Of a stretch of 64,000 bases of DNA, positions 44,957 through 53,211 are shown piece after piece. The notes below the pieces were generated by a model. The model was not told the origin of the DNA. It searched no databases and saw only the letters and a program-made list of their open reading frames with translations. Source of the DNA: CAVRQM01 sp963723455 (GTDB lineage Bacteria; Pseudomonadota; Alphaproteobacteria; Acetobacterales; Acetobacteraceae); contig CAVRQM010000001.1 of assembly GCA_963723455.1 (NCBI GenBank), forward strand, positions 1 through 64,000. The letters are read 5' to 3'. How positions within the stretch are numbered: the first letter of the stretch is position 1; each line of letters starts with the position of its first letter. The position numbers and the translations under genes are program-made.

Positions 44957-45901
44957 TCAGGCGCCCAGCGGCGCGTCGATGATTGCCAGGCGTTCGCGGC
45001 CGGGGACGTACTCCACACTGGTCACGCCAAGCGTCGAACGCAGGCGGCCGGCGGGAACCTTCATCGGCCCAGGATTCGCGGCGGCTCCCGGCGCGGGCTG
45101 CGGAAACGCGGTCGAGCGCGCGGTGTGGAAGGTGACGTGCCCCTCGACCTTCTGGATCACCTGATGGATGTGACCGTTCAGGATCGTCACTGAGCCGAAC
45201 CGCGCGAGCAGCGCCAATGCCCGCGCACCGTCATCGGTGCCCCAGCCCCACTCGGCATAGACCGTCCAGAGCGGGATGTGCGCGAACACCACGACCGGCT
45301 GGCTGGCCGAGCGGCCGCGCAGATCGTCGGCCAGCCACGCCAGTTGCGCCTCGCCCAGCCGGCCGAGCCCGCCGGCGTTCAGGTCGGTGACGTTGTTCAG
45401 CGCGACGAAGTGCACGCCCGCCTGGTCGAAGCTGTAGAACGCGCCGTTGGGCGACGGCTGGCGCGTCCGCTTCTGGAACCGCTCGACGAAATCGCTGCCG
45501 CCACCGCTCAGCACGTCGTGTTCGCCCGGCACGTAATGACAGTCCAGGCCGCCGGCCGCGATGATCGAATGCGCCGTGTCGAACTGCGCCGGCTTCGACA
45601 GGTGGCTGACATCGCCGGTGTGCAGCAGGAACGCCGGTCGCGCCGCGCCCGCCCGCTGCACCGCGGCGTGCAGGGTGGCCGAGGTGTCCATGTTGGGAGC
45701 GTGCGCAAAGCCGAGATGACTGTCGCTGAGCTGCACGAAGCGCAGCGCGTCCGCCCCGGCTGCCTCGGCCGGTGCCGCGCCCAGCAATCCGGAGCGCGGC
45801 ACGCCGCCGGCCACCGTCCACAGCACCCCGGCGCCTGCCCAGAGCATGCACTCCAGCGCGCCGCGCCGCCCGGTCGTGGGCGCGTCGTCGGAACCAGCCA
45901 T
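44957..45901 (-). CDS. Exported metallophosphoesterase
   Basis: 314 residues from ATG 45901 (GGGAGA seven bases upstream; an extension to 45934 is open). A twin-Arg leader appears as TTGRRGALECMLWAGAGVLW, ending near AEAAGA. The dinuclear metal motifs of calcineurin-like phosphoesterases are present: RFVQLSDSHLGF, AFLLHTGDVSHL, YVPGEHD, VVFAHIPLW and ILNGHIHQV. The fold and export fit a periplasmic phosphodiesterase, substrate unknown. First gene of the cupredoxin/ECF operon. Confidence 0.88.
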   Translation of the reverse strand: MAGSDDAPTTGRRGALECMLWAGAGVLWTVAGGVPRSGLLGAAPAEAAGADALRFVQLSDSHLGFAHAPNMDTSATLHAAVQRAGAARPAFLLHTGDVSHLSKPAQFDTAHSIIAAGGLDCHYVPGEHDVLSGGGSDFVERFQKRTRQPSPNGAFYSFDQAGVHFVALNNVTDLNAGGLGRLGEAQLAWLADDLRGRSASQPVVVFAHIPLWTVYAEWGWGTDDGARALALLARFGSVTILNGHIHQVIQKVEGHVTFHTARSTAFPQPAPGAAANPGPMKVPAGRLRSTLGVTSVEYVPGRERLAIIDAPLGA

Positions 45902-45924
45902 CGCCGTCTCCCGCGCTTGTGCAG

Positions 45925-45960
45925 GCATGACCACGCGACCGGCCGTTTTATTCCCGAACC
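45925..45960 (-). promoter_or_regulatory. Possible ECF-type -35 element upstream of the metallophosphoesterase operon
   Basis: On the minus strand GGGAATAA (45948-45955) lies about 47 bases before the ATG at 45901, with a GTC-containing stretch (TGGTCATGCC) about 16 bases downstream of it. Group IV sigma factors commonly use GGAA-type -35 boxes, and the operon encodes such a sigma factor, so self-regulation is plausible. The motif match is by eye only. Confidence 0.3.
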
Positions 45961-46016
45961 TGCTTGACCCGGTCGAGGGCGCTCCATAGCGTCACGTTTA
46001 ACCAGCGGGGGCGGAG

Positions 46017-47600
46017 ATGCGGGAGGCAGCGCCAGCCGACGCGGCGGAGTCCGGCGCTCCGGCAGCTTGCGTGCTGGAAATGCTCGGCGTCGCCAAGCGG
46101 TTCGGCGGCGTGGAGGCGCTTCGCGGCGTCGATTTCTCCGTCCGGCGCGGCGAGGTCCACGCGCTGTTGGGCGAGAACGGCGCCGGCAAGTCGACGCTGA
46201 TGAACATCCTGTCCGGCGTGTTCCCGCCCGACCGCGGCGAGATGCGGCTGCATGGCGCGCCGGTGCAGTTCGCCAGTCCGCGCGGGGCGCAGGCGGCGGG
46301 CGTCGCCACCGTGTTCCAGGAACTCGATCTGATCCCGGACCTGGACATCGCCGCCAACCTGTTTCTCGGCCGCGAGCGGATGCGGCTCGGTGTGCGCATC
46401 GACGACGCGGCGATGCGCCGCGAGGCGACCGGCCGGCTGCATGCGGTCGGCCTCGATCTGGATCCGCGCACGCGCATCCGTGCGCTGGGCATCGGCCAGC
46501 GCCAGATGGTGGCGATCGCCAAGGCGCTCGGCCAGGAGGCGCGAGTGCTGGTGCTTGATGAACCGACCGCCGCGCTGAGCGCCGCCGAAGCGCACCTGCT
46601 GTTCGAGCTGATGCGCGCGCTGCGCCGGCGCGGCGTGGCGATCGTCTATATCTCGCACCGGCTGGAGGAGGTGCCGATCGTTGCCGACCGGGTCACGGTG
46701 CTGCGTGACGGCGCGGTGGTCGGCGAGACCCGGCCGGACGCCCCGCAGGCCGAGCTGATGCGCCTGCTGCTGGGGCGCAAGCTGGACGAGATGTTCCCGC
46801 CCCGCGCCGAGACGGCGGGTCGGCTGCTGTTGCGGCTGCATGACGCATCGTATGTCCCGACCCAGGGCCGCGCCGGATGGCAGGCGCCGGGGGGCATCAG
46901 CCTGGATGTGCGGGCCGGTGAAATCGTCGGTCTGGCCGGGATCATGGGCGCCGGGCGGACCGAGTTGCTGTCCGCGCTATACGGCGCCGCGCCGCCGGGA
47001 CGCTGGGGCGGCGCGATCGAGGTCGCCGGTCCCGCGGGCGGCCTTGTGCCCGGCCGCCTCGGCTCGATCGCCGCGGCGCGACGGGCCGGTTTCGCGATGG
47101 TGACCGATGACCGGCGCGGCGCCGGGCTGATGCTGCGGCAGAGCGTGCGGCGCAACGTCGTGCTGTCGGTGCTGGCGCGCATCTCGCCGTTCGGCTTCAT
47201 GTCGCGCGCCGCCGAAGCCGACGCCCTGGCCCGCTCGATCCGGCAGTTCGACATCCGGCCGCCGCGCGGCGAGATCGCCGCGGGCAACCTGTCGGGCGGC
47301 AACCAGCAGAAGGTCGTGTTCGCCAAGGAGTTGCTGCGCGCGCCGAAATTGCTGCTGTTGGACGAGCCGACCCGCGGCGTGGACGTGGGCGCAAAGGGCG
47401 AAATTTACGCCCGGCTGCGGGCGCTGGCGGCGTCGGGCCTGGGTGTGCTGGTCGCCTCCAGCGAATTGCCGGAACTGGTCGGCCTGTGCGACCGCATCGT
47501 GGTGCTGCGGCACGGCCGCACCGTGGCCACCTTCCCGGCCGGCGCGGACGAAGCCTCGGTGCTGGCGGCCGCCACCGCGACCGAAAGCCTGGCGGCGTGA
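46017..47600 (+). CDS. Ribose-type ABC importer ATPase (two ABC domains)
   Basis: 527 residues with duplicated ABC modules as in RbsA/XylG/AraG. Domain 1: Walker A GENGAGKSTLMNILSG, signature region LGIGQRQMVAIAKALG, Walker B VLVLDEPTAALS. Domain 2 has the degenerate Walker A GIMGAGRTEL, signature NLSGGNQQKVVFAKEL and Walker B LLLLDEPTRGVDVG. It powers the adjacent permease. The start at ATG 46017 follows a GGGGGCGGAG run. The stop overlaps the permease GTG. The exact sugar or polyol cannot be read from sequence. Confidence 0.93.
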   Translation: MREAAPADAAESGAPAACVLEMLGVAKRFGGVEALRGVDFSVRRGEVHALLGENGAGKSTLMNILSGVFPPDRGEMRLHGAPVQFASPRGAQAAGVATVFQELDLIPDLDIAANLFLGRERMRLGVRIDDAAMRREATGRLHAVGLDLDPRTRIRALGIGQRQMVAIAKALGQEARVLVLDEPTAALSAAEAHLLFELMRALRRRGVAIVYISHRLEEVPIVADRVTVLRDGAVVGETRPDAPQAELMRLLLGRKLDEMFPPRAETAGRLLLRLHDASYVPTQGRAGWQAPGGISLDVRAGEIVGLAGIMGAGRTELLSALYGAAPPGRWGGAIEVAGPAGGLVPGRLGSIAAARRAGFAMVTDDRRGAGLMLRQSVRRNVVLSVLARISPFGFMSRAAEADALARSIRQFDIRPPRGEIAAGNLSGGNQQKVVFAKELLRAPKLLLLDEPTRGVDVGAKGEIYARLRALAASGLGVLVASSELPELVGLCDRIVVLRHGRTVATFPAGADEASVLAAATATESLAA

Positions 47601-48616
47601 GTCCGATGCCACCCACCCGCAGGCGCGACCTGCTGGCTGTGGTCGTCCGGTTCCAGAGCGTGATCGGGCTGGTGCTGGTGCTGGCCGGCGGCATCGCCGC
47701 GTCGCCGGCGCGGCACGGGCACCTGCTGTTCCTGGCGCCCGACAACGTCGCCAACATCGTGCGCGCGATTTCCGAGACCGGGATCATCGCGCTCGGCATG
47801 ACCTTCGTCATTATCACCGCCGGCATCGACCTGTCGGTCGGCGCGATGCTCGGCCTGTCCAGCGTCCTCACCGCCACGCTGCTGACCGCGCCCGGCTGGG
47901 GCATCCCCGGCGCCTTGCTGGCGGTGCTGGCGGCGGGCGCCGCATTCGGCGCTGTGCAGGGCGCGATCAGCACGCGCTTCCGGCTGGAGCCGTTCATCGT
48001 GACGCTGGCCGGGCTGCAGGTGGCGCGCGGGCTGGCGCTGGTGGTGTCGCACAACAAGTATATCAACATCAGTTACGGCAGCGGTCCGGGCTTGGCGCCG
48101 CCGGCCTTCGCGGTACTGGGCGATCGGCTGTTCGGCAACACCGTCCCGGTGGCGACCGTCGTGTTCGTGGTGCTGGCGGCGCTGGCGACGCTGGTGCTGA
48201 ATCTGACGCGGTTCGGTCGCTACGTGTATGCGGTGGGCGGCAACGAGCGCGCTGCGCGGCTGTCCGGCGTACCCGTGGCGCGGGTCAAGATCGCGGTGTA
48301 CGCCATCACCGGGCTGTGCGCGGGGGCTGCCGGCATCGTCCATGCCGGGCAGTTCAGCTTCGGCAGCCCGAACGACGGCGCCGGGTACGAACTGACCGCG
48401 ATCGCCGCCGTGGTGATCGGCGGCACCAGCCTGTTCGGCGGCGCCGGCAGCATGACCGGCACGATCGCCGGCAGCGTCATGCTGGGCGCGCTAGCCAACA
48501 TCCTGCAGCTGAACAACGTCAACGCCGCCCTGCAACTGCTGGCCACCGGCGCGATCATCGTGCTGGCGGCCGTGCTGCAATCACTCGTCAGTCGGCGGGA
48601 CGGGTCGGGACGCTGA
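47597..48616 (+). CDS. Ribose-type ABC importer permease
   Basis: 339 residues from GTG 47597 (GTGA overlap); ATG 47606 is an alternative. RbsC-like: GMTFVIITAGIDLSVGAMLG, VTLAGLQVARGLALVVSHNK, YAVGGNERAARLSGVPVARV, VVIGGTSLFGGAGSMTGTIA and MLGALANILQLNNVNAALQL. About nine to ten hydrophobic segments. The stop at 48614-48616 forms TGATG with a second, less likely start in the frame of the binding-protein gene. Confidence 0.92.
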   Translation: MSPMPPTRRRDLLAVVVRFQSVIGLVLVLAGGIAASPARHGHLLFLAPDNVANIVRAISETGIIALGMTFVIITAGIDLSVGAMLGLSSVLTATLLTAPGWGIPGALLAVLAAGAAFGAVQGAISTRFRLEPFIVTLAGLQVARGLALVVSHNKYINISYGSGPGLAPPAFAVLGDRLFGNTVPVATVVFVVLAALATLVLNLTRFGRYVYAVGGNERAARLSGVPVARVKIAVYAITGLCAGAAGIVHAGQFSFGSPNDGAGYELTAIAAVVIGGTSLFGGAGSMTGTIAGSVMLGALANILQLNNVNAALQLLATGAIIVLAAVLQSLVSRRDGSGR

Positions 48617-48640
48617 TGCGTGCGTGCGTGCGTGCGTGCG
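48617..48640. repeat. Six perfect TGCG tetranucleotide repeats
   Basis: TGCG is repeated six times between the permease stop and the ribosome site of the binding-protein gene (AGGGAGG, 48654-48660). A start codon at 48616-48618 runs through the repeat in frame with the binding protein, so a change in copy number would shift or restore that alternative N-terminus without touching the main start at 48670. Confidence 0.85.
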
Positions 48641-48669
48641 ATGAAGACTCAACAGGGAGGACCACAAAA

Positions 48670-49639
48670 ATGAAAACGACGATCCTGCTTCTGGCCTCGG
48701 CAACGCTGCCGCTCGGCGTCCACGCCGCTCCGATCAGCAAGACCTGCGGGCCGAACGGCCACTACGTGATCGGCTTCAGCCAGGCCAACTACGCCGAACC
48801 GTACCGCCAGCACGTCAACAACGACCTGATCGCCCGCGTCAAGGCGGTCCCGCAGTTCGAGCTGCAGGTCGCCGACGGCGCCGGCAATGACAACACCCAG
48901 ACGTCGCAGGTGGACAATTTTATCACCCAGCAGGTCGATTTGCTGATGATCTCGCCATTTGAGGCAGCACCGCTCACGCCTGCCGTGGCGCGTGCGATGA
49001 AAGCGGGGATTCCGGTGATCGAGCTGGACCGGCAGACCGTCGGCAAGCCGGGCGTCGATTACACGGCGTTCGTCGGCGGGGACAACTACAAGATCGCCTA
49101 TCAGGCCGGCACCTACACCGCGCAGACCTTGCTGCCGGACGGCGGCGAGGTGGCGGTGCTGGAGGGGCTGCCGAGTTCCACACCGGCGATTGAGCGGCTC
49201 AACGGCTTCAAGGACGGGGTGAAGCAGAACCCGAAGATCAAGGTGGTGGCCGAACAAGCCGGCAACTGGCTGCCCGACATGGCAACGACCGAGTTCTCGG
49301 CGATGCTGCAGGCGCATCCCGACATCCGCGGTCCTGTACGCGAGCAATGACCTGATGGCCGCCGGCGCGTACGTGGCGGCCAAGGGCGCCGGCAAGCAGA
49401 GTCAGGTCGCCATCATCGGCACCGACGGCCTGCCCGGCCCCTCGGGCGGGATCGCGGCGGTGGCGGACGGCCAGTGGGCGGCGACGTTCACCTATCCGAC
49501 CGGCGCCGAGCAGGCGCTGGATTTGGCAAAGAAAATCCTGCTGGACTGCGCAAGCTCGGTTCCCGCCTCGGTGACGGTGCCCACGCAAGCGATCACCAAG
49601 GACAACGCCAAGGAACTGAACGCGACGTTGCAATTCTGA
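48670..49639 (+). pseudogene. Ribose-type ABC substrate-binding protein, one frameshift
   Basis: Start at ATG 48670 with a strong AGGGAGGA site about ten bases upstream; signal peptide KTTILLLASATLPLGVHA. The first 220 codons are normal (YVIGFSQANYAEPYRQHVNN, LLMISPFEAAPLTPAVARAM, GIPVIELDRQTVG, GDNYKIAYQAGTYTAQTLLP). Near 49329 an extra C (CCGCGG where CCGGG is expected) throws the frame into a stop at 49348-49350; the remainder (VLYASNDLMAAGAYVAAKGA, VAIIGTDGLPGPSGGIAAVA) continues in the next frame to 49639. Removing one base restores a full-length periplasmic binding protein of about 322 residues. Third gene of the importer. Confidence 0.85.
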
Positions 49640-49646
49640 AACGTAA

Positions 49647-49698
49647 CCGTCACCCAGAGGGGCAGTGGCTGGGCTGCCCCCCTGGCCGACGGTGACGG
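49647..49698. terminator. Nested hairpin between convergent genes
   Basis: An inner stem GGGGCAG (49659-49665) pairs with CTGCCCC (49674-49680), and an outer stem CCGTCACC (49647-49654) pairs with GGTGACGG (49691-49698). It lies just after the binding-protein stop at 49639 and before the convergent nrdB stop at 49748. No T run follows on either strand, so it may be a Rho-independent-like pause or an RNA end-protecting structure. Confidence 0.5.
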
Positions 49699-49747
49699 CG
49701 GGCGTCCCGGGCTGGAGCCGATGCGGGCCGGGCCGGGGTCCGACGTC

Positions 49748-50800
49748 CTACGACGGCGGCTGCAACGCGTCTTGCGGCTGCGCCGACTCGAACACGCTAT
49801 CGGCGAAGGCTTCCTCCCACGAGCCGGTGGTGGAGGCGCGGGAATACTCGGTGGATCGGTTCTCGAAGAAATTAGTGTGTTCGACCGCGTTCAGCATGTC
49901 ATCCAGCCAGGGCAGCGGGTTGCGATCGACATGGAACAGCTTGTTCATCCCAAGCTGCACCAGCCTGCGATCGGCGATATAGCGGATGTACTGCTTGACC
50001 TGCGCGCCATCCAGGCCCTCCACCGCGCCGAGCTCGAACGCCAGGTCGATGAACGCATCCTCGTGATCGACGATGGTGGCGCAGGTCAGATAGATCTCGC
50101 GCCGCAGTTCCTCGGTCCAGATTTCCGGGTTCTCCTGCACGAACGTACGGAACAGGCGGATCACCGACAGGCAATGCAGCGTCTCGTCGCGCACCGACCA
50201 TGACACGATCTGGCCCATGCCCTTCATTTTCCCGAAGCGCGGGAAATTGAGCAGAATGGCGAAGCTGGCGAACAGCTGCAATCCCTCGGTGAATGCGCCG
50301 AATGCCGCCAGGGTCTTGGCGATCTCGTGTTTGCTGTCCACGGTGAAGGACTGCATATAGTCGTACTTGTCCTTCATCTCCTTGTATTTCAGGAACGCCG
50401 TGTATTCCAGCTCCGGCATGCCTATGGTGTCGAGGAGATGGCTATAGGCCGCGACATGGATGGTCTCGGTATTGGAAAACGCCGACATCATCATCAGCAC
50501 TTCGGTCGGCTTGAACACCCGGCTGTAGTGCTTCATGTAGCAGTTGTTCACCTCGACATCGGCCTGGGTGAAGAAGCGGAAGATCTGGGTCAGCAGGTTG
50601 CGCTCGCCGGCGCTCAGGTTCTTGTGCCAGTCCTTCACGTCGTCGGCGAGCGGCACTTCCTCGGGCAGCCAATGCAGGCGCTGCTGGGTCAGCCACGCCT
50701 CATAGGCCCAAGGATAGCGGAACGGCTTGTACACCGGGTTTTCCGTCAGCAGGTCGAAGCGGACCGGATGCTCGTCCCGCGATTGCGTCATGCCGTCCAT
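49748..50800 (-). CDS. nrdB: Ribonucleoside-diphosphate reductase beta subunit (class Ia)
   Basis: 350 residues from ATG 50800 (AGGAGA seven bases upstream). Carries the diiron and tyrosyl-radical region of class I small subunits: QIFRFFTQADVEVNNCYMKH, MSAFSNTETIHVAAYSHLLD, TEGLQLFASFAILLNFPRFG and SVRDETLHCLSVIRLFRTFV. The subunit makes the radical used by the large subunit to produce deoxyribonucleotides. nrdA is not in the window. The C-terminus ends in an acidic/Ser tail (EEAFADSVFESAQ) expected to bind NrdA. Confidence 0.94.
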   Translation of the reverse strand: MDGMTQSRDEHPVRFDLLTENPVYKPFRYPWAYEAWLTQQRLHWLPEEVPLADDVKDWHKNLSAGERNLLTQIFRFFTQADVEVNNCYMKHYSRVFKPTEVLMMMSAFSNTETIHVAAYSHLLDTIGMPELEYTAFLKYKEMKDKYDYMQSFTVDSKHEIAKTLAAFGAFTEGLQLFASFAILLNFPRFGKMKGMGQIVSWSVRDETLHCLSVIRLFRTFVQENPEIWTEELRREIYLTCATIVDHEDAFIDLAFELGAVEGLDGAQVKQYIRYIADRRLVQLGMNKLFHVDRNPLPWLDDMLNAVEHTNFFENRSTEYSRASTTGSWEEAFADSVFESAQPQDALQPPS

Positions 50801-50878
50801 CACCGTCTCCTGCTGCCAGCCCCTGCTTATCTGGTGGCTCGGGGAGTCGCCGCCAGCGCCTTCGCGCGGAGCCTCGCC

Positions 50879-52339
50879 CTATGCCGCAAGCTGGGCGAGA
50901 TAGCGTTCCGCTGCGTCCCAGTCGCCGCTGCCGGCGGCGAGGCCCACATAGCCGTCGGGGCGCACGATCAGCAGCTTGCGCGAGTCCGGTGGCGTCCGAG
51001 GCCGCGGCTCCAGCAGATCGGGGAAGCGCGCGGCGAATGCCTCCGCCGTCGCTACATCGGACGCGAACAGCGCGAAGCGGGGCGCAGACCCGTGGCCGGG
51101 CGGCGGGCCGGCATAGTCCGTGGGCGGCAGCCGCGCGCCAGCTCCGTGCCCGGTTGAGAGCGGACTTCCGGCATAGGCGATCTCGATTTCGCTCATCGTG
51201 GCGGCCAGCCGCTGCTGTGCGGAGTGAACGCCGAGCAGGACCCGCAAGGCGACATTGCGGGCCGCCTGGGCCATCGGGTTGGCCAGCGTGGCCACGTCGG
51301 TCAGCAGCGACGCATTGCGCAGCACCAGATCGCCGACCGCGCTGCGCTCCGGCGTGTAGCTGTCGAGCAGCCCTGCCCCAGCAGCGCCTCCCACTACCAT
51401 CGCGAGCTTCCAGGACAGGTTGAAGGCATCCTGCATCCCGGTGTTCATGCCCTGCCCGCCGGCCGGGCTGTGGATATGCGCTGCATCCCCGGCCAGGACG
51501 ACCCGCCCGCGCCGGTAGTCGGAGACCTTGCGCTCGTTGATGCGAAAATTGGCGAGCCAGGCCGGATCGGTCAGGCGCAGACCCTCGCCGGCGCGGCGGT
51601 CGGAAATGGCCTGCACGTCTGCGAGCGTCGGATCGGGTCTGGGGTGCGCCGGATCCATCCTGCCGCGCGAGGCGATGATCCGGCTCCGTCCGCCGGGGAT
51701 CGGAAAGATCACGAACGGGCCGTCCCGATGCAGGTAAGTGGCGATCTCGTCCCCGGCCGGCACCGCTTCTCCCTCGATGCGGATATCGGCGAGCAGCCAA
51801 TCGTCGCCCTGGGCCGAGCCGTGGAAATCCAGGCCAAGGCCGTGCCGCACCGTGCTATGGGCGCCGTCGCACCCGATCAGCCATGGCGTCGCAACCGTCT
51901 CCTCGCGTCCATCGGCGTGGCGCAACCGCGTGTCGACATGATCGCCCGATTCGGTGAAGCCGGACAGCTCCACCTCACGCTCGACAATCACGCCCAGTGA
52001 GCGCAGGTGCGCGGCCAGCAGGCGCTCGGTATCGGTTTGCGGGAGCATCAAGGCGAAGTTGTACGGGCTGGCGATGCCATCGAACCCGGCATGGCCCAGC
52101 GTGGTCCCGCCGCTGCGCATCGAGGCGCCGCGCGCCCGCAGCCCGGCGTCCAGGAACCCCGGCGTGCAGCCCATCCGGTCCATCAGCTCCAGCGTGCGCG
52201 ACCACAACACCAACGCCTTGGAGGTCTGGCTCGGCTGCGGGCTGCGGTCGATGATGCGGACCGGAACGCCGTAGCGCGCCAGTTCCGCTGCCATCGTCAG
52301 GCCCACGGGGCCGGCGCCGACAATCAGTATCTGCTGCAT
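50879..52339 (-). CDS. FAD-dependent aromatic-type monooxygenase
   Basis: 486 residues from ATG 52339 (GGAGAG upstream). Group A flavin monooxygenase: ILIVGAGPVGLTMAAELARY (FAD Rossmann motif), WLIGCDGAHSTVRHGLGLDF (DG motif) and RVVLAGDAAHIHSPAGGQGM then NTGMQDAFNLSWKLAMVVGG (second FAD motif). The C-terminal thioredoxin-like domain with KLLIVRPDGYVGLAAG is that of the PheA/TfdB/MhpA branch, which hydroxylates phenols or related rings using NAD(P)H. No aromatic-degradation genes are adjacent, so the substrate is open. Co-directional with the transglutaminase genes 22 bp upstream. Confidence 0.88.
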   Translation of the reverse strand: MQQILIVGAGPVGLTMAAELARYGVPVRIIDRSPQPSQTSKALVLWSRTLELMDRMGCTPGFLDAGLRARGASMRSGGTTLGHAGFDGIASPYNFALMLPQTDTERLLAAHLRSLGVIVEREVELSGFTESGDHVDTRLRHADGREETVATPWLIGCDGAHSTVRHGLGLDFHGSAQGDDWLLADIRIEGEAVPAGDEIATYLHRDGPFVIFPIPGGRSRIIASRGRMDPAHPRPDPTLADVQAISDRRAGEGLRLTDPAWLANFRINERKVSDYRRGRVVLAGDAAHIHSPAGGQGMNTGMQDAFNLSWKLAMVVGGAAGAGLLDSYTPERSAVGDLVLRNASLLTDVATLANPMAQAARNVALRVLLGVHSAQQRLAATMSEIEIAYAGSPLSTGHGAGARLPPTDYAGPPPGHGSAPRFALFASDVATAEAFAARFPDLLEPRPRTPPDSRKLLIVRPDGYVGLAAGSGDWDAAERYLAQLAA

Positions 52340-52361
52340 GGCGGCTCTCCGGTCTGTCGGG

Positions 52362-53170
52362 TCAGGACGCGATCTCATCGGTCACCACGCGGAACCCGGA
52401 CAGCGCCGCCGGGCCGAACGCGGTCGAGATGGCGACATCGGTGGCATCCCGGCCGCGCGCCATGACGATGCGCCCAATGCGCGGGGCGTTGTGGCGGGCA
52501 TCGAACGTGTACCAGCGGCCGCCCAGATAGGCCTCGAACCAGCCGGAGAAATCCATCGGCGGATCCGACGGCGGAACGCCGATGTCGCCGAGGTAGCCGG
52601 TGCAATAGCGCGCCGGAATGTTCATGCAGCGGCACAGCGCGACCGCCAGATGCGCGAAGTCGCGGCACACCCCGACCCGCTCCTGATAGCCCTCCCACGC
52701 GGTCCGCGTCGCCCGCGCGAACTGGTAGCCAAAGGTGATGTGGCCGTGCACGAACTCGCAGATCGCCTGCACCCTAGCCCAGCCCGGCGCCGATGCCCGA
52801 ACAGCGACCAGGCGGTGTCCGACAGCCGGTCGGTCTCGCAATAGCGGCTGCCCAACAGATACAGCAGCATCTCGTCCGGCAGTTCCTCGATCGGGTGCTG
52901 GCGCGCATCCGGCGCCACTTCGTCGGGCAGGCCGGAATCCTCGATGATGAAGTCGGTCGAGATGGTCAGTCGCCCCACCGGGGCGACGATGCGGGTGCAT
53001 ATGTTGCCATAGCGGTCCTGATAGGTGCGCGCCGGCACGAACGGCTCGTACACGATAGGCCCCGGCGTGCGCAGGTCCGCCGCCCGATCCGGATGGACGT
53101 TGACCACTAGCAGCATCGGCGTCGGCTGCGGCAAGTCGTAGCTGAGTTGGTACCCGGCGCGGATCCGCAT
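52362..53170 (-). pseudogene. Transglutaminase-like protein, one frameshift
   Basis: Start at ATG 53170 (MRIRAGYQLSYDLPQPTPML), with GGAG nine bases upstream. The N-terminal beta domain runs to SDTAWSLFGH; near 52785 the frame breaks by one base and resumes as APGWARVQAICEFVHGHITF, then ERVGVCRDFAHLAVALCRCM with the catalytic-type Cys, YCTGYLGDIGVPPSDPP and WYTFDARHNAPRIGRIVMAR to the end. The canonical His of the Cys-His-Asp triad is not at the expected place: DFSGWFEAYLGG has Ser-Gly where other members have His-Ala. Repaired length about 270 residues. Tandem with a second transglutaminase gene. Confidence 0.82.
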
Positions 53171-53211
53171 CGTTCTCATCTCCGCAAAATTGGCCAGCAG
53201 GATGGGCCGGG

